In this document: positions 8,963 to 18,377 of the stretch, piece after piece
Numbering within the stretch: position 1 is the first letter of the stretch
How the letters are laid out: each line of letters opens with the position of its first letter
From: Pantoea alfalfae
GTDB taxonomy: Bacteria > Pseudomonadota > Gammaproteobacteria > Enterobacterales > Enterobacteriaceae
Reading direction: 5' to 3'
DNA length: 64,000 nucleotides
NCBI RefSeq assembly: GCF_019880205.1
Contig: NZ_CP082292.1
Location: forward strand, 310,001-374,000
Program-made: the position numbers and the translations under genes
Notes under the pieces: generated by a model
Seen by the model: only the letters and a program-made list of their open reading frames with translations
Told to the model about the DNA's origin: nothing
The model's database searches: none

Positions 8963-8973
8963 ATGAAATGAAA
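8963..8973 (-). promoter_or_regulatory. Candidate IolR boxes upstream of iolC
   Basis: Two overlapping ATGAAA boxes (8963-8968 and 8968-8973) lie in an AT-rich segment 133-143 bases before the iolC start. They resemble the boxes at the other iol promoters. The 8831-9374 gap between iolC and iolD otherwise shows no gene. Confidence 0.4.
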
Positions 8974-9223
8974 TATCCATCGCAATTTTGTGAACCAGGT
9001 AAAACTCCTGATTGCCGCCCACCTGCACGATCTCTGCTGCTACGATGTGCGGTATGTCAGGGTTGTGAAGGCGATCGCAGGAATCAGCACGCCAGTCAGG
9101 CAAGCTGCTGCATTGAAATGAATTTTTTCATCATGAACCACTCTCTGCTAAACGTTCCAGATTTCCCCGTCGTGATCGCTCGCCAGTCCTGCTGCCATCG
9201 TTAAATTTGATCTCACTCGCAAA

Positions 9224-9276
9224 ATGAAATGTTTCTTCTGTAATCGTGTTTTATGAAAAATATATTTGTTTATAAT
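9224..9276 (+). promoter_or_regulatory. Candidate iolD promoter with IolR boxes
   Basis: ATGAAAT at 9224-9230, directly followed by a TTTC, and ATGAAA at 9253-9258 precede a consensus TATAAT at 9271-9276. Boxes overlapping the expected -35 region fit repression of the iolD-iolG-iolE transcript. Confidence 0.5.
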
Positions 9277-9374
9277 CGCCTCACGTTTCAGTTATTCCGG
9301 CCGCTTTTCCGCCAATGACAACGCCTGGCGCGCTGTCGCGGAAGTCGGGGTCCACCAGCATGTAAGGAAGAAAC

Positions 9375-11315
9375 ATGGGCACAATCAGACTGACCACGGC
9401 ACAGGCGCTGGTTAAATTTCTTGATAATCAATTCATCGATGTTGATGGCGTTGAGACGAAGTTCGTCAAAGGCATCTTCGCCATCTTCGGCCATGGCAAC
9501 GTGCTGGGGCTGGGCCAGGCGCTGGAACAGGACAGCGGCGATCTGGTGGTCTGGCAGGGGCGTAATGAGCAGGGCATGGCCCATGCTGCCACTGGCTTTG
9601 CCCGTCAGTCGCTGCGCCGTCAGATTATCGCCTGCAGTTCGTCTGTAGGACCGGGTGCGGCTAACATGATTACTGCCGCCGCCACTGCGACCGCTAACCG
9701 CATTCCTCTGTTGCTACTGCCCGGCGACGTCTTCGCCACGCGCCAGCCCGATCCGGTGCTGCAGCAGATTGAGCAGAGCTACGATCTCAGCATCAGCACT
9801 AACGACGCCTTCCGCGCCGTCAGCAAATACTGGGATCGTGTCAGCCGCCCTGAGCAGCTGATGTCCGCCTGTATCAATGCCATGCGCGTGCTGACCGATC
9901 CGGCCGAAACCGGCGCGGTCACGCTGTCGCTGCCGCAGGATGTGCAGGGCGAAGCCTGGGATTACCCGGACTACTTCTTCCAGAAACGCGTGCACCGTCT
10001 GGATCGCCGCCTGCCAGTCGCGGCGCAGCTGGCGGATGCCCTGACGCTGATTAACCGTAAGCGCAAGCCGATAATTATCTGCGGCGGCGGGGTAAAATAT
10101 TCCGAAGCGGGCGAGGCACTGCGCCAGTTTGCCGAACGCTATCAGATTCCCTTTGCCGAGACGCAGGCGGGCAAGGGCACGCTGGTCTCTGACCATCCGC
10201 TGAATGTCGGCGGCGTAGGCGAAACCGGCTGTCTGGCCGCTAACCTGCTGGCGAAAGAGGCCGATTTAGTCATCGGCATCGGCACCCGCTACACCGACTT
10301 CACCACCGCATCCAAATGGATTTTCCAGCATCCCGATGTCAGCTTCCTGAACATCAACGTCAGCAACTTCGACAGCTACAAGCTCGATGGTGTGCAGCTG
10401 CTGGCCGATGCCCGTGAAGGGCTGACCGCGCTCACTGCTGCGCTGGCCTCACAGCACTACAGCAATGACTGGGGCAATCAGATTGAGCAGGCGCAGAGTC
10501 AGCTGCTGAAAGAGACGCAGCGCGTCTATCAGGTGGAATATCACGATGGCGACTTTGTGCCGGAGATTGCTGACCATCTCGATCGCGAAGCGGTGTTCGC
10601 AGAATTTAACCGCCTGACTCAGTCACTGCTGACGCAAAGCAGCGTGCTCGGCACCTTAAATGAGCAACTGCCGAAAGATGCGGTCGTGGTAGCCGCCGCA
10701 GGCAGCCTGCCGGGCGACCTGCAGCGCGTCTGGCGCACCAAAGATTACAACGCCTACCACGTCGAATATGGCTACTCCTGCATGGGCTATGAAGTGAATG
10801 CCGCGCTGGGTGCAAAACTGGCGCAGCCGCAACGCGAGGTCTATGCGCTGGTCGGCGACGGCTCCTTTATGATGCTGCACTCTGAGCTGGTCACCTCGAT
10901 TCAGGAAAGGGCGAAGATCAACGTCGTGCTGCTGGATAACATGACTAACGGCTGTATCAACAACCTGCAGATGGAACACGGTATGGACAGCTTCACCACC
11001 GAGTTCCGTTTCCGTAACGCGGAAAGCGGCAGGCTGGACGGTGGCTTTATCCCGGTCGATTTCGCGGCCATTGCTGCCGGTTATGGCTGCAAAACTTATC
11101 GCGTCACCAGCCTGGAGCAGCTTAAAGCGGCGCTGGAAGATGCCCGCACCCAGACGGTTTCTACCCTTATCGACATCAAAGTGCTGCCAAAAACCATGAT
11201 CCACAAATATTTCAGCTGGTGGCACGTCGGCGTAGCACAGGCGTCGAAAACCGAACGCGCTCAGGCGGTGGCGGACAAGCTCAACAGCCATCTGGATCAG
11301 GCGCGCAAATACTGA
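9375..11315 (+). CDS. iolD: IolD, 3D-(3,5/4)-trihydroxycyclohexane-1,2-dione acylhydrolase
   Basis: A 646-residue thiamine diphosphate enzyme that hydrolyses the cyclic diketone made by IolE to 5-deoxyglucuronate. The activating glutamate of ThDP enzymes is Glu65 in [15 protein letters not shown]. The ThDP/Mg motif begins GDGSFMML at residue 494 and ends with the DNMTNG segment about 27 residues later. AAGGAAG at 9364-9370 is the ribosome site for the ATG at 9375. It heads the iolD-iolG-iolE operon and is divergent from iolC. Confidence 0.94.
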   Translation: MGTIRLTTAQALVKFLDNQFIDVDGVETKFVKGIFAIFGHGNVLGLGQALEQDSGDLVVWQGRNEQGMAHAATGFARQSLRRQIIACSSSVGPGAANMITAAATATANRIPLLLLPGDVFATRQPDPVLQQIEQSYDLSISTNDAFRAVSKYWDRVSRPEQLMSACINAMRVLTDPAETGAVTLSLPQDVQGEAWDYPDYFFQKRVHRLDRRLPVAAQLADALTLINRKRKPIIICGGGVKYSEAGEALRQFAERYQIPFAETQAGKGTLVSDHPLNVGGVGETGCLAANLLAKEADLVIGIGTRYTDFTTASKWIFQHPDVSFLNINVSNFDSYKLDGVQLLADAREGLTALTAALASQHYSNDWGNQIEQAQSQLLKETQRVYQVEYHDGDFVPEIADHLDREAVFAEFNRLTQSLLTQSSVLGTLNEQLPKDAVVVAAAGSLPGDLQRVWRTKDYNAYHVEYGYSCMGYEVNAALGAKLAQPQREVYALVGDGSFMMLHSELVTSIQERAKINVVLLDNMTNGCINNLQMEHGMDSFTTEFRFRNAESGRLDGGFIPVDFAAIAAGYGCKTYRVTSLEQLKAALEDARTQTVSTLIDIKVLPKTMIHKYFSWWHVGVAQASKTERAQAVADKLNSHLDQARKY

Positions 11316-11377
11316 TTTCCGGGCCGTGCTGCGGCCCGTTTTCCTCTTCTCCGTACGAACCCTACACAGGTGTAATT

Positions 11378-12388
11378 ATGACTTTGAAACTTGGCGTCAT
11401 CGGTACAGGTACAATTGGTCAGGAACATATTCGCCGCTGCAGCCATGTGCTGCAGGGGGCTCAGGTGGTTGCCGTCTCTGACATCAATGTTGACGGCGCG
11501 CGGGCTGCACTGCAACGCCTGAACATAGAGGCGGAGGTGTTTGAAAATGGTCATGATGTGATTCAGTCACCCAACGTCGATGCGGTGCTGGTCACCTCAT
11601 GGGATCCGACCCACGAAGAGTTCACCTTAGCGGCAATTGCCGCCGGTAAACCGGTCTTCTGTGAGAAGCCGCTGGCGATGAGCGCCGAGGGCTGCCGCCG
11701 GGTAGTGGATGCAGAGATTCAGGCGGGTAAACGCCTGGTGCAGGTTGGCTTTATGCGCCCTTACGATGCGGGCTATCGCGCCCTGAAAAAAGTGATCACC
11801 GATGGCGATATCGGTGAACCGCTGATGCTGCACTGCGCGCACCGCAACCCGACCGTGCCAGAAAACTACACCACGCCGATGGCGATTACGAATACCCTGA
11901 TCCACGAGCTGGATGTGCTGCGCTGGCTGACCAGTGATGACTATAAAACGGTGCAGGTGATCTTCCCGCGCGTGACGTCAAAGTCCCATGGTCAGCTGAA
12001 AGACCCGCAGATCGTCCTGTTCGAAACTCACAAAGGGGTCCGCATTGACGTCGAGATCTTCGTTAACTGCGCTTACGGCTATGACATTCAGTGTGAAGTG
12101 GTCGGTGAAGAGGGCATTGCCCGCCTGCCAGAGCCTTCTTCGGTGCAGCTGCGCAAAGATGCCCGCCTGTCGAACACCATTCTGGTGGACTGGAAAGATC
12201 GCTTTATCGAGGCGTATGACGTTGAGCTGCAGGCGTTTATCAACGATATCAACGCGGGCCAGCTTACCGGTCCTTCTGCCTGGGATGGCTTTGCTGCCTC
12301 GGTGGCCGCCGATGCCTGCATCAAAGCGCAGAACAGTGGTGCGATCGAGACGGTAGAGATGCCACCGCGTCCCGCTTTCTATAACTGA
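11378..12388 (+). CDS. iolG: IolG, inositol 2-dehydrogenase
   Basis: A 336-residue Gfo/Idh/MocA oxidoreductase that oxidises myo-inositol to 2-keto-myo-inositol with NAD+, the first step of the pathway. The Rossmann motif GTGTIG is at 8-13, the catalytic Lys97 in CEKPLA and the catalytic His176 in LIHELD. Position 172 is Asn where, from memory, the Bacillus enzyme has Asp. The start at 11378 gives [11 protein letters not shown]; the in-frame ORF upstream overlaps iolD and is not family-like. It lies 62 bases after iolD and 47 before iolE. Confidence 0.94.
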   Translation: MTLKLGVIGTGTIGQEHIRRCSHVLQGAQVVAVSDINVDGARAALQRLNIEAEVFENGHDVIQSPNVDAVLVTSWDPTHEEFTLAAIAAGKPVFCEKPLAMSAEGCRRVVDAEIQAGKRLVQVGFMRPYDAGYRALKKVITDGDIGEPLMLHCAHRNPTVPENYTTPMAITNTLIHELDVLRWLTSDDYKTVQVIFPRVTSKSHGQLKDPQIVLFETHKGVRIDVEIFVNCAYGYDIQCEVVGEEGIARLPEPSSVQLRKDARLSNTILVDWKDRFIEAYDVELQAFINDINAGQLTGPSAWDGFAASVAADACIKAQNSGAIETVEMPPRPAFYN

Positions 12389-12435
12389 TTCAGCTGTCTA
12401 TGCGGCCTGGCCGCTCTCCGCCTGGGAATGAGAAG

Positions 12436-13332
12436 ATGAACAAAGAGAATGTAAAACTGGCGATCGCGCCGATCGGCTGGACCAACGATGACATGCCGGA
12501 TCTCGGCAGTGAAAACACCTTTCAGCAGACCGTCAGTGAGATGGCGCTGGCGGGCTTTACCGGTAGCGAAGTGGGCAGCAAATACCCGCGGGATCCGGCG
12601 ATTCTGAAACCGATGCTCGATATTCGCGGCATCGAAATCTGCAATGCCTGGTTCAGCACCTTTTTTGCCAACGGCGATAAAGAGAAAACCATCGAACAGT
12701 TCATCGAGCACATGAACTTCCTGCATGCGATGGGCGCGCGGGTGATTGGCTGTTCTGAGCAGAGTAAAAGTATTCAGGGCACCGGGCTTGCGGTGTTTGA
12801 AGAGAAAGCGATTTTCAGCGATGAAGAGTGGCGGTTAACGGCAGAGGGCTACAACGAACTGGCCCGCATCGCAGCGGACAAGGGGATGCGCGTGACGCTG
12901 CATCACCACATGGGCACCGGCATTCAGACCACTGAAGAGATTGACCGGTTTATGACGATGACTGACGAGCAGGTTGGTTTACTCTATGACACCGGCCACG
13001 TCTACTACTCCGAAGGCTCCCAGCAGAAGATGCTGGCGGTACTGGAAAAATATCTGCCGCGCATCTTCCATGTTCATCTTAAGGATGTGCGTGATGAAGT
13101 GGTGGCTGAGGTGCGCGAGAACCATCTCTCATTCCTGGAGGGCGTCAAAAAGGGCACCTTTACCGTACCTGGCGATGGCGTGATCGACTTCAAACCCGTG
13201 TTTAAAATCCTGGACGATTACGGCTACAAAGGCTGGATGGTGGTGGAAGCGGAGCAGGATCCGGCGCTGGCCAATCCGTTTGAGTATGCGGTGAAAGCGC
13301 GGAAATATATCCGGGAAAATACAGGCTTATAA
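12436..13332 (+). CDS. iolE: IolE, myo-inosose-2 dehydratase
   Basis: A 298-residue TIM-barrel enzyme that dehydrates 2-keto-myo-inositol to the diketone used by IolD. Family features are the N-terminus [29 protein letters not shown] near residue 155, [11 protein letters not shown] and FHVHLKDVR, which supply the metal ligands, and a C-terminal VVEAEQDP. The start at 12436 follows a GAGAAG site. It is the last gene of iolD-iolG-iolE and is followed by a strong terminator. Confidence 0.94.
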   Translation: MNKENVKLAIAPIGWTNDDMPDLGSENTFQQTVSEMALAGFTGSEVGSKYPRDPAILKPMLDIRGIEICNAWFSTFFANGDKEKTIEQFIEHMNFLHAMGARVIGCSEQSKSIQGTGLAVFEEKAIFSDEEWRLTAEGYNELARIAADKGMRVTLHHHMGTGIQTTEEIDRFMTMTDEQVGLLYDTGHVYYSEGSQQKMLAVLEKYLPRIFHVHLKDVRDEVVAEVRENHLSFLEGVKKGTFTVPGDGVIDFKPVFKILDDYGYKGWMVVEAEQDPALANPFEYAVKARKYIRENTGL

Positions 13333-13344
13333 AGTTCTGTGAAC

Positions 13345-13380
13345 AAAGGCGGGCTTCCCGGTGGGAAGCCCGCCTTTTGT
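13345..13380. terminator. Strong bidirectional terminator between iolE and dcrB
   Basis: A 15-bp perfect stem (13345-13359 with 13363-13377, core GGCGGGCTTCCC/GGGAAGCCCGCC) with a 3-base loop ends in TTTT on the plus side and has AAA on the other. It separates the convergent iolDGE and dcrB units. Confidence 0.93.
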
Positions 13381-13381
13381 T

Positions 13382-13936
13382 TTACTTCAGCGTAATGCTT
13401 TTCACAATGTTGTCAGCATCGCTCTGTGCCTGCTGCTGATTATCGCCTGGCAGCGTAATCTGCAGTGTCACCAGCTTGCCATCCACTTTTGCCAGAACCA
13501 CGGAAGACCATGAGGTCTGGTTGTTAGCAGAAATCACCGTATCCAGCTGCTGGGCGGGCTGATCTTTCAGCGTCACAGATTTGTTCGACACCACCTGCAA
13601 CTGCGGATCGCGGTTACGCTGCTGCTGTTCCATGCGCTGCGACAGCACATCCAGACCATCATTGGTCGGGTCACCGGCAATCACAATAATGGCGCGGGCA
13701 CCGGTTTCATCCGCATAAACGTGCATGTTCGTAGTCTGCGAACCCAGTTTACCGCTTTTATCGGACATGCCTGGTGGCAGCGAGAAGCTCAGTTTGCCAT
13801 CCATCAGCGTGACGGTCTGCGCCGACTGACTGGCGCTGACGCCGTTGTCGTTCGCCGCTTCATCTTTCTTCTGGTCACAGGCCGCCAGGCCAAGTACCAG
13901 TAAACCCATTCCTACATATTTCACCAGGTTGCGCAT
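13382..13936 (-). CDS. dcrB: DcrB lipoprotein
   Basis: A 184-residue lipoprotein with signal sequence MRNLVKYVGMGLLVLGLAAC; the lipobox LAAC places the lipidated cysteine at Cys20. It matches E. coli DcrB in length and neighbourhood. DcrB was first known as needed for phage C1/C6 adsorption or DNA entry, and is reported to support envelope and lipoprotein homeostasis. yhhQ lies upstream on the same strand, 116 bases away. In E. coli the next gene beyond dcrB is yhhS; here the iol cluster lies between them. Confidence 0.9.
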   Translation of the reverse strand: MRNLVKYVGMGLLVLGLAACDQKKDEAANDNGVSASQSAQTVTLMDGKLSFSLPPGMSDKSGKLGSQTTNMHVYADETGARAIIVIAGDPTNDGLDVLSQRMEQQQRNRDPQLQVVSNKSVTLKDQPAQQLDTVISANNQTSWSSVVLAKVDGKLVTLQITLPGDNQQQAQSDADNIVKSITLK

Positions 13937-13981
13937 CAGAATCCCTTTTTAAGTTTCCAGTCAGGCATTAATACAACAGGA

Positions 13982-14005
13982 ATCAGGTTGCAAACGCAAC
14001 CTGAT
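13982..14005. terminator. Hairpin between yhhQ and dcrB
   Basis: ATCAGGTTGC / GCAACCTGAT make a perfect 10-bp stem with a 4-base loop. No clear T run follows on the minus strand, so it may stabilise mRNA ends or attenuate rather than act as a full terminator. Confidence 0.4.
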
Positions 14006-14052
14006 GATTGTCAGAAGATCTTAGCGGATAGGAGTGGAAACCGTATGGGCAC

Positions 14053-14718
14053 TTAGCCGAAATTGACCTGGCGGGCGGTCTGGCGTTCAGCCAGACGTTT
14101 CAGCGCGGCATTGAGCAGTACGCCGTAGGCGGGCAGGAAGAAGACCATGCAGATCAGCACCTTGAAGCTGTAATCTACCAGAGCAATCTCAACCCAGTGC
14201 TGCGCCATAAACGCATCGGGGCTTTTATAGAAGGCGATAAAGAAGAAGGCCAGCGTATCGCTGATATTCCCCAGGAACATGGCGCAGCCGGGTGCTATCC
14301 ACCACTGAGGCAGACGACGCAGACGGTTAAAGACATGAACGTCGAGGATCTGACCCAGTGCATAAGCCATAAAGCTGGCGCAGGCGATACGGGCCACAAA
14401 CAGGTTCATCACTTCCAGCGCCTGCCAGCCCTGCCATTCACCCTGATAGAACAGCGCCGAGACGCCATAAGAGATAAACAGCGCCGGGATCATTACGGCC
14501 AGAATAATGCGTCGGGCCAGCGGTGCGCCAAAAATACGCACGGTGAGATCGGTCGCCAGGAAGATAAACGGGAAGCTGAACGCGCCCCAGGTGGTGTGGA
14601 AGCCAAAGACGGAGATCGGCAACTGAACCAGGTAGTTACTGGAGGTGATCACCAGCAGGTGAAACAGCGATAGCCAGAAAAGCGCATGCATGCGCTGACG
14701 TGAAGAAAATGCGAGCAT
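14053..14718 (-). CDS. yhhQ: YhhQ, queuosine precursor (preQ0/preQ1) transporter
   Basis: A 221-residue, six-helix inner-membrane protein of the COG1738/DUF165 vitamin-uptake-like family; E. coli YhhQ imports queuosine precursors. Sequence blocks such as SNYLVQLPISVFGFHTTWG, FIFLATDLTVRIFGAPLARR and GNISDTLAFFFIAF match E. coli YhhQ. The start at 14718 (MLAFSSRQRMHALFW) is chosen over the in-frame start at 14754. It aligns with the E. coli start, has an AAGG site 6 bases away, and leaves the candidate riboswitch untranslated. tusA is divergent upstream and dcrB lies downstream. Confidence 0.92.
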   Translation of the reverse strand: MLAFSSRQRMHALFWLSLFHLLVITSSNYLVQLPISVFGFHTTWGAFSFPFIFLATDLTVRIFGAPLARRIILAVMIPALFISYGVSALFYQGEWQGWQALEVMNLFVARIACASFMAYALGQILDVHVFNRLRRLPQWWIAPGCAMFLGNISDTLAFFFIAFYKSPDAFMAQHWVEIALVDYSFKVLICMVFFLPAYGVLLNAALKRLAERQTARQVNFG

Positions 14719-14721
14719 ATT

Positions 14722-14754
14722 CAACCTTTTTAATGTTGGGGTGAGGGAACCCAT
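14722..14754 (-). promoter_or_regulatory. Candidate preQ1-I riboswitch in the yhhQ leader
   Basis: On the minus strand the leader reads TGGG, loop TTCCCTCA, CCCCA, then ACATTAAAAAGG just before the start codon. This matches the preQ1-I plan: a short G/C stem, a loop beginning TTC, ACCCC on the 3' side, and an A-rich tail containing the Shine-Dalgarno AAGG. The loop CCT can pair with AGG of the ribosome site as a pseudoknot, so ligand binding would shut off translation. PreQ1-I riboswitches are known ahead of COG1738 transporters. The call is by eye; no covariance search was possible. Confidence 0.6.
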
Positions 14755-14922
14755 TGCGGGACGCCGTTCGGGCAGCGCCTGGCAGTTTTATGAGCAAAAA
14801 GCGGCGGCATATTACCGCGTTGTGCTTTTTATGCAATGGTTAATTTTAACGCAATCGTTATCGCCTTGCTTCACCGCCAGCACGCGCTAGAATGAGCGCC
14901 CCTTACCTGAACCGAGTTGATT

Positions 14923-15174
14923 ATGAGCGATGCCTTTTCCTCTGCCGACCATCAGCTGGACGCCCGTGGCCTGCGTTGCCCGGAGCCGGTGATGATGGTG
15001 CGCAAAACCGTACGCAGCCTGCAGGATGGCGAGACGTTACTGATCATCGCCGATGATCCGGCAACGACCCGCGATATTCCCGGCTTCTGCCGCTTTATGG
15101 AACATGGCCTGCTGGCGCAGCAGACCGACACGCTGCCCTATCAGTTTCTGATCCGCAAAGGTATAGCCGGTTAA
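14923..15174 (+). CDS. tusA: TusA, sulfur-carrier protein for tRNA 2-thiolation
   Basis: An 83-residue SirA/TusA-fold protein. It accepts persulfide sulfur from IscS and passes it to TusBCD/E and MnmA for 2-thiouridine formation in tRNA wobble positions. The active-site cysteine is Cys19 in [11 protein letters not shown], the family signature. The ATG at 14923 gives the conserved MSDAFSS start; an in-frame TTG at 14917 is less likely. It is divergent from yhhQ and convergent with zntA, as in E. coli. Confidence 0.94.
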   Translation: MSDAFSSADHQLDARGLRCPEPVMMVRKTVRSLQDGETLLIIADDPATTRDIPGFCRFMEHGLLAQQTDTLPYQFLIRKGIAG

Positions 15175-15226
15175 CAGCAGCCGTTCAGGCCGCCGTTAAC
15201 CGCACTCTTCAGACAGCGCTTTTTAC

Positions 15227-17518
15227 TCAGGCGCGACGTCGCAGTAACCGCAGCGCGTTGGCCGTGACCAGCGCGGTCGCCCCGGAATCTGCCAGCACGG
15301 CCAGCCAGAGTCCGGTCAGACCCAGCAGGGTAGTGACCAGGAAAATCGCCTTCAGCCCCAGCGCAATACCGACATTCTGGCGGATGATGCGCCGTGTCCG
15401 GCGTGCCAGTGCTATCATCGGCACCAGATTGCTGAGCTGATTACGCGTCAGGGCCGCATCGGCCGCTTCCAGCGCGACATCGGTGCCGCTGCCCATCGCA
15501 ATGCCCAGCGTTGCCGCTTTCATTGCTGGCGCGTCGTTAATGCCATCCCCGACCATCGCCAGCGGCTGTTGCTGACTCAGTTCACGGATCGCCGCGACTT
15601 TATCGGCGGGCAGCAGGCTGGCGCGATAATCAATATCCAGCTGGCGGGCAATGGTCGCCGCAGCGCGCGGGTTATCACCGGTCAGCATCAGGCTCTCAAT
15701 ACCCAGCTTTTTCAGCGCTTTTAACGCATCGGCGGCGTCGTCGCGCAGCTGATCGCGCAGAGCCAGCGCACCCAGTGCTTCGCCATTGCGCATCAGCACC
15801 ACCAGCGTTTCACCTTCGGCTTCCTGTTGCGCTATCTGCGCATTTTGCTGCGGCGTCAGACCGGGCGTATGGCTGGGCGTCAGCAGCTGAATCTGCTGGC
15901 CTGAGACCTGCGCACGGATGCCGCGTCCCGCCTGCACCTGCTGATCCTGCGCGTCAGGAATCACCAGGTTACGCGCCTGCGCGGCCGCCACGATAGCGCT
16001 GGCCAGTGGATGGGTGGCACCCTGTTCTGCAGCGGCGCTCAGCGCCAGCATCTCTGACTCGCTGGCCGTACCAAAGCGCAGGATCTGCGTCAGCTGTGGC
16101 TTGCCCAGCGTCAGTGTACCGGTTTTATCAAACGCCATTCTGCGCACCGAACTCAGCCGCTCCAGCGCCGCACCGCCTTTGATCAGTGCGCCCTGACGCG
16201 CCGCCGCAGCCAGCCCCGAGGTAATGGCTGCTGGCACTGAGATCACCAGTGCACAGGGGCAGCCAATCAGTAACAGGGTCAGCCCTTTATAGATCCACGG
16301 CTGCCAGTCGCCTGCGAAGAGCAGGGGCGGCACCATCATGACCAGCAGCGACAGCAGCATCACCAGCGGCGTATAGATGCGGCTGAACTGGTCGATAAAG
16401 CGTTCGACCGGCGCACGGTGCGTTTCCGCTTCCTCGATCAGTTGCAGGATACGGTCAATCGCGCTTTCACCCGGCTTCGATACCACTTCCAGCATCACCA
16501 GCCGATCCACGCTGGTGGCACCGGCAAGGATTTTTTCACCCTTGGTGTGCGTAACCGGCAGCGACTCACCGGTCAGCGCGCTCTCATCGAAACTGGCGAG
16601 CGGGCTGATTAAACAGCCATCGACCGGCAGGCGGCTGCCCGCCGCGACTTCAATCACATCACCCGGTTGCAGCGCCGCCAGCGGCACTTCACTGCGTTTG
16701 CCCTGTTCCAGACGAATCGCCGATTCAGGCCGCAACGCCATCAGACTGGTGACGCCGCTGCGTGCCCTGGAGGCGGCATAGCTTTCCAGCTTTTCGCCCA
16801 GCTGAAACAGCATCAGCACCATCGCGGCTTCGGCGTGCGCGCCAATGATCAGTGCGCCAGCCGACGCCAGGGTCATTAAGGTTTCAATGGTAAAAGGCGA
16901 TCCGCTGCGCAGACGCTGCCAGGCACCGCGCGCCACCGGGATCAGGCCGACCAGGGTGGTCAGCACAAACAGCCGATCGCCCCAGACGGGTGCGAACTGG
17001 CTGAGAACGCTGCTGGCGATCACCAGCAGTGCCAGTAAAATCAGCATGCGGTTATGTTGCCAGTCGGGCTTAGCGGGGAATGTGGCCGACGTGGCTGATG
17101 GGGTTGCGAGCTGGAAGCCGGCTTTTTTCACCGCCTGTTCAACGGCGTTCAGTACATCGTGGTCAGCGTTAACCACCAGCTTCTCGCTGCTGAACAGCAC
17201 ACGGGCGTCGGTCACACCACTTATCTGACGGACAGCGGTTTCAATAGTGCGGGCACACGACGGGCAATCCATCCCGCTGACCTGCCAGCTAAAGGGATAA
17301 CTGTCGGCACCTCGCCGGTCGCTTTCCTCAGCGGGGTCGGTGTCGTTGCCAGGGCTGCTGTTGCAGTCACAGCAACAGCCTGCCGTCTCCGCAGGTACAG
17401 GCGTCGCGGCATGAATAGAAAGGGAGAGGGGGCGAGTCTGGCGAACCTGGCACAGCGGTTTTGCTGCGGCGTGACTGGCACGGGGTTTGCCGCAGCCACA
17501 GGCGTGATGTTGATGCAT
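15227..17518 (-). CDS. zntA: ZntA, Zn(II)/Cd(II)/Pb(II)-translocating P1B-type ATPase
   Basis: A 763-residue heavy-metal efflux ATPase. A His/Cys-rich N-terminus (HQHHACGCGK, later CCCDCN) precedes a metal-binding domain with GMDCPSC near residue 83. The intramembrane CPC motif is at 420-422, the phosphorylated Asp464 is in DKTGT, and GDGINDAPA is near the C-terminus. The start at 17518 follows CCGGAGGTC, a good ribosome site; an in-frame start at 17593 would lie inside the promoter. Expression is probably controlled by ZntR at the palindrome 17569-17590. Confidence 0.94.
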   Translation of the reverse strand: MHQHHACGCGKPRASHAAAKPLCQVRQTRPLSLSIHAATPVPAETAGCCCDCNSSPGNDTDPAEESDRRGADSYPFSWQVSGMDCPSCARTIETAVRQISGVTDARVLFSSEKLVVNADHDVLNAVEQAVKKAGFQLATPSATSATFPAKPDWQHNRMLILLALLVIASSVLSQFAPVWGDRLFVLTTLVGLIPVARGAWQRLRSGSPFTIETLMTLASAGALIIGAHAEAAMVLMLFQLGEKLESYAASRARSGVTSLMALRPESAIRLEQGKRSEVPLAALQPGDVIEVAAGSRLPVDGCLISPLASFDESALTGESLPVTHTKGEKILAGATSVDRLVMLEVVSKPGESAIDRILQLIEEAETHRAPVERFIDQFSRIYTPLVMLLSLLVMMVPPLLFAGDWQPWIYKGLTLLLIGCPCALVISVPAAITSGLAAAARQGALIKGGAALERLSSVRRMAFDKTGTLTLGKPQLTQILRFGTASESEMLALSAAAEQGATHPLASAIVAAAQARNLVIPDAQDQQVQAGRGIRAQVSGQQIQLLTPSHTPGLTPQQNAQIAQQEAEGETLVVLMRNGEALGALALRDQLRDDAADALKALKKLGIESLMLTGDNPRAAATIARQLDIDYRASLLPADKVAAIRELSQQQPLAMVGDGINDAPAMKAATLGIAMGSGTDVALEAADAALTRNQLSNLVPMIALARRTRRIIRQNVGIALGLKAIFLVTTLLGLTGLWLAVLADSGATALVTANALRLLRRRA

Positions 17519-17561
17519 ATGACCTCCGGATAATGGGATGAGCAACGCTGCCCATCCCGCT

Positions 17562-17593
17562 ATCCTACACTCTGGAGTGAACTCCAGAGTCAA
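17562..17593 (-). promoter_or_regulatory. ZntR-type promoter of zntA
   Basis: On the minus strand TTGACT (17593-17588) and TAGGAT (17567-17562) are separated by 20 bases, the overlong spacer typical of MerR-family activated promoters. The spacer is filled by a perfect 10-bp inverted repeat, ACTCTGGAGT GA ACTCCAGAGT (17569-17590), like the E. coli ZntR operator. The zntR gene itself is not in the window. Confidence 0.88.
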
Positions 17594-17603
17594 GGCTATT
17601 TTC

Positions 17604-18233
17604 TCAGACGACCCACAACGAGCGCACGATCATAAAGTGACCGGCGAAGTAGCAGGCGGCAACAATCGCGCTGTCGGCGGTAAAGCGGTGACGATAGTGT
17701 GAGATAAACCAGACGGCGTTTGCCAGCAGCAGCAGACCGGCACCCACCATGATCGAGAAGCTGTAATCGGTCGGGCGGAAGAAGTACTGCTCGGTCGCTA
17801 TCCAGGTCATTACCAGCGTCATGCCGATAAAGGTGCAGACAGGCCAGCGCAGATCTTCCAGTCGGCTCCAGATGACGCCAATCAGAGCGGCACCGATGAT
17901 GAGCAGCGTTAGCGGGATCGGCCAGAAGAAGGTCATGGTCATGCTGGCGGCGAAGCAGAGGGTATAAAGCAGGTGCGACAGGAAGAAAGCCCCGACGGCA
18001 TAGAGCATCTGCTGACGCGGCAGCAGCGTTAACGCATCACCGACCAGCGTCGCGACCAGACCGGCCAGAATCAGGTAGTCCGTAGTCTGCAGCACAGGTG
18101 CCTGCCAGGCCAGCCCGACAAGCAGCAGCAGCGTGACCGGTTTAAATAACCAGCGTTGCCATTGCGGGCCGCGATAGGTGGCGTCGACATAGAGCCAGCC
18201 GGAGAAAAGTACAGCGAGGAAAGACCAGAGCAT
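17604..18233 (-). CDS. yhhN: YhhN family membrane protein (lysoplasmalogenase-like)
   Basis: A 209-residue inner-membrane protein with about eight hydrophobic segments, of the YhhN/TMEM86 family. Mammalian TMEM86B is a lysoplasmalogenase; the role of the bacterial protein is not established. Features include [16 protein letters not shown] near residue 30 and [11 protein letters not shown]-like sequence at about 82. It sits just upstream of the zntA promoter, as in E. coli, and is divergent from yhhM. Confidence 0.87.
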   Translation of the reverse strand: MLWSFLAVLFSGWLYVDATYRGPQWQRWLFKPVTLLLLVGLAWQAPVLQTTDYLILAGLVATLVGDALTLLPRQQMLYAVGAFFLSHLLYTLCFAASMTMTFFWPIPLTLLIIGAALIGVIWSRLEDLRWPVCTFIGMTLVMTWIATEQYFFRPTDYSFSIMVGAGLLLLANAVWFISHYRHRFTADSAIVAACYFAGHFMIVRSLWVV

Positions 18234-18377
18234 TGTTTCTCCCTTTTTTATTCAAAATGGTGAAAGATCCCAAAATATCCTTTCCAGTTTAGGTTAAGCC
18301 TCTGAGATGTGACAATCAGGCAACTCTGGTTGTATGCTTTGCCGCCTGATTAATCATTCTGCAGGCACCAGATCGCT

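Noticed and set aside
9001-9200. 78-codon plus frame between iolC and iolD (8968-9204)
   Set aside because: It lies in the divergent control region, has no ribosome site and no similarity to anything I know.
11087-11377. Upstream extension of the iolG frame into iolD
   Set aside because: The extension from 11219 overlaps iolD and gives a sequence unlike any dehydrogenase; the Rossmann motif begins at the 11378 start.
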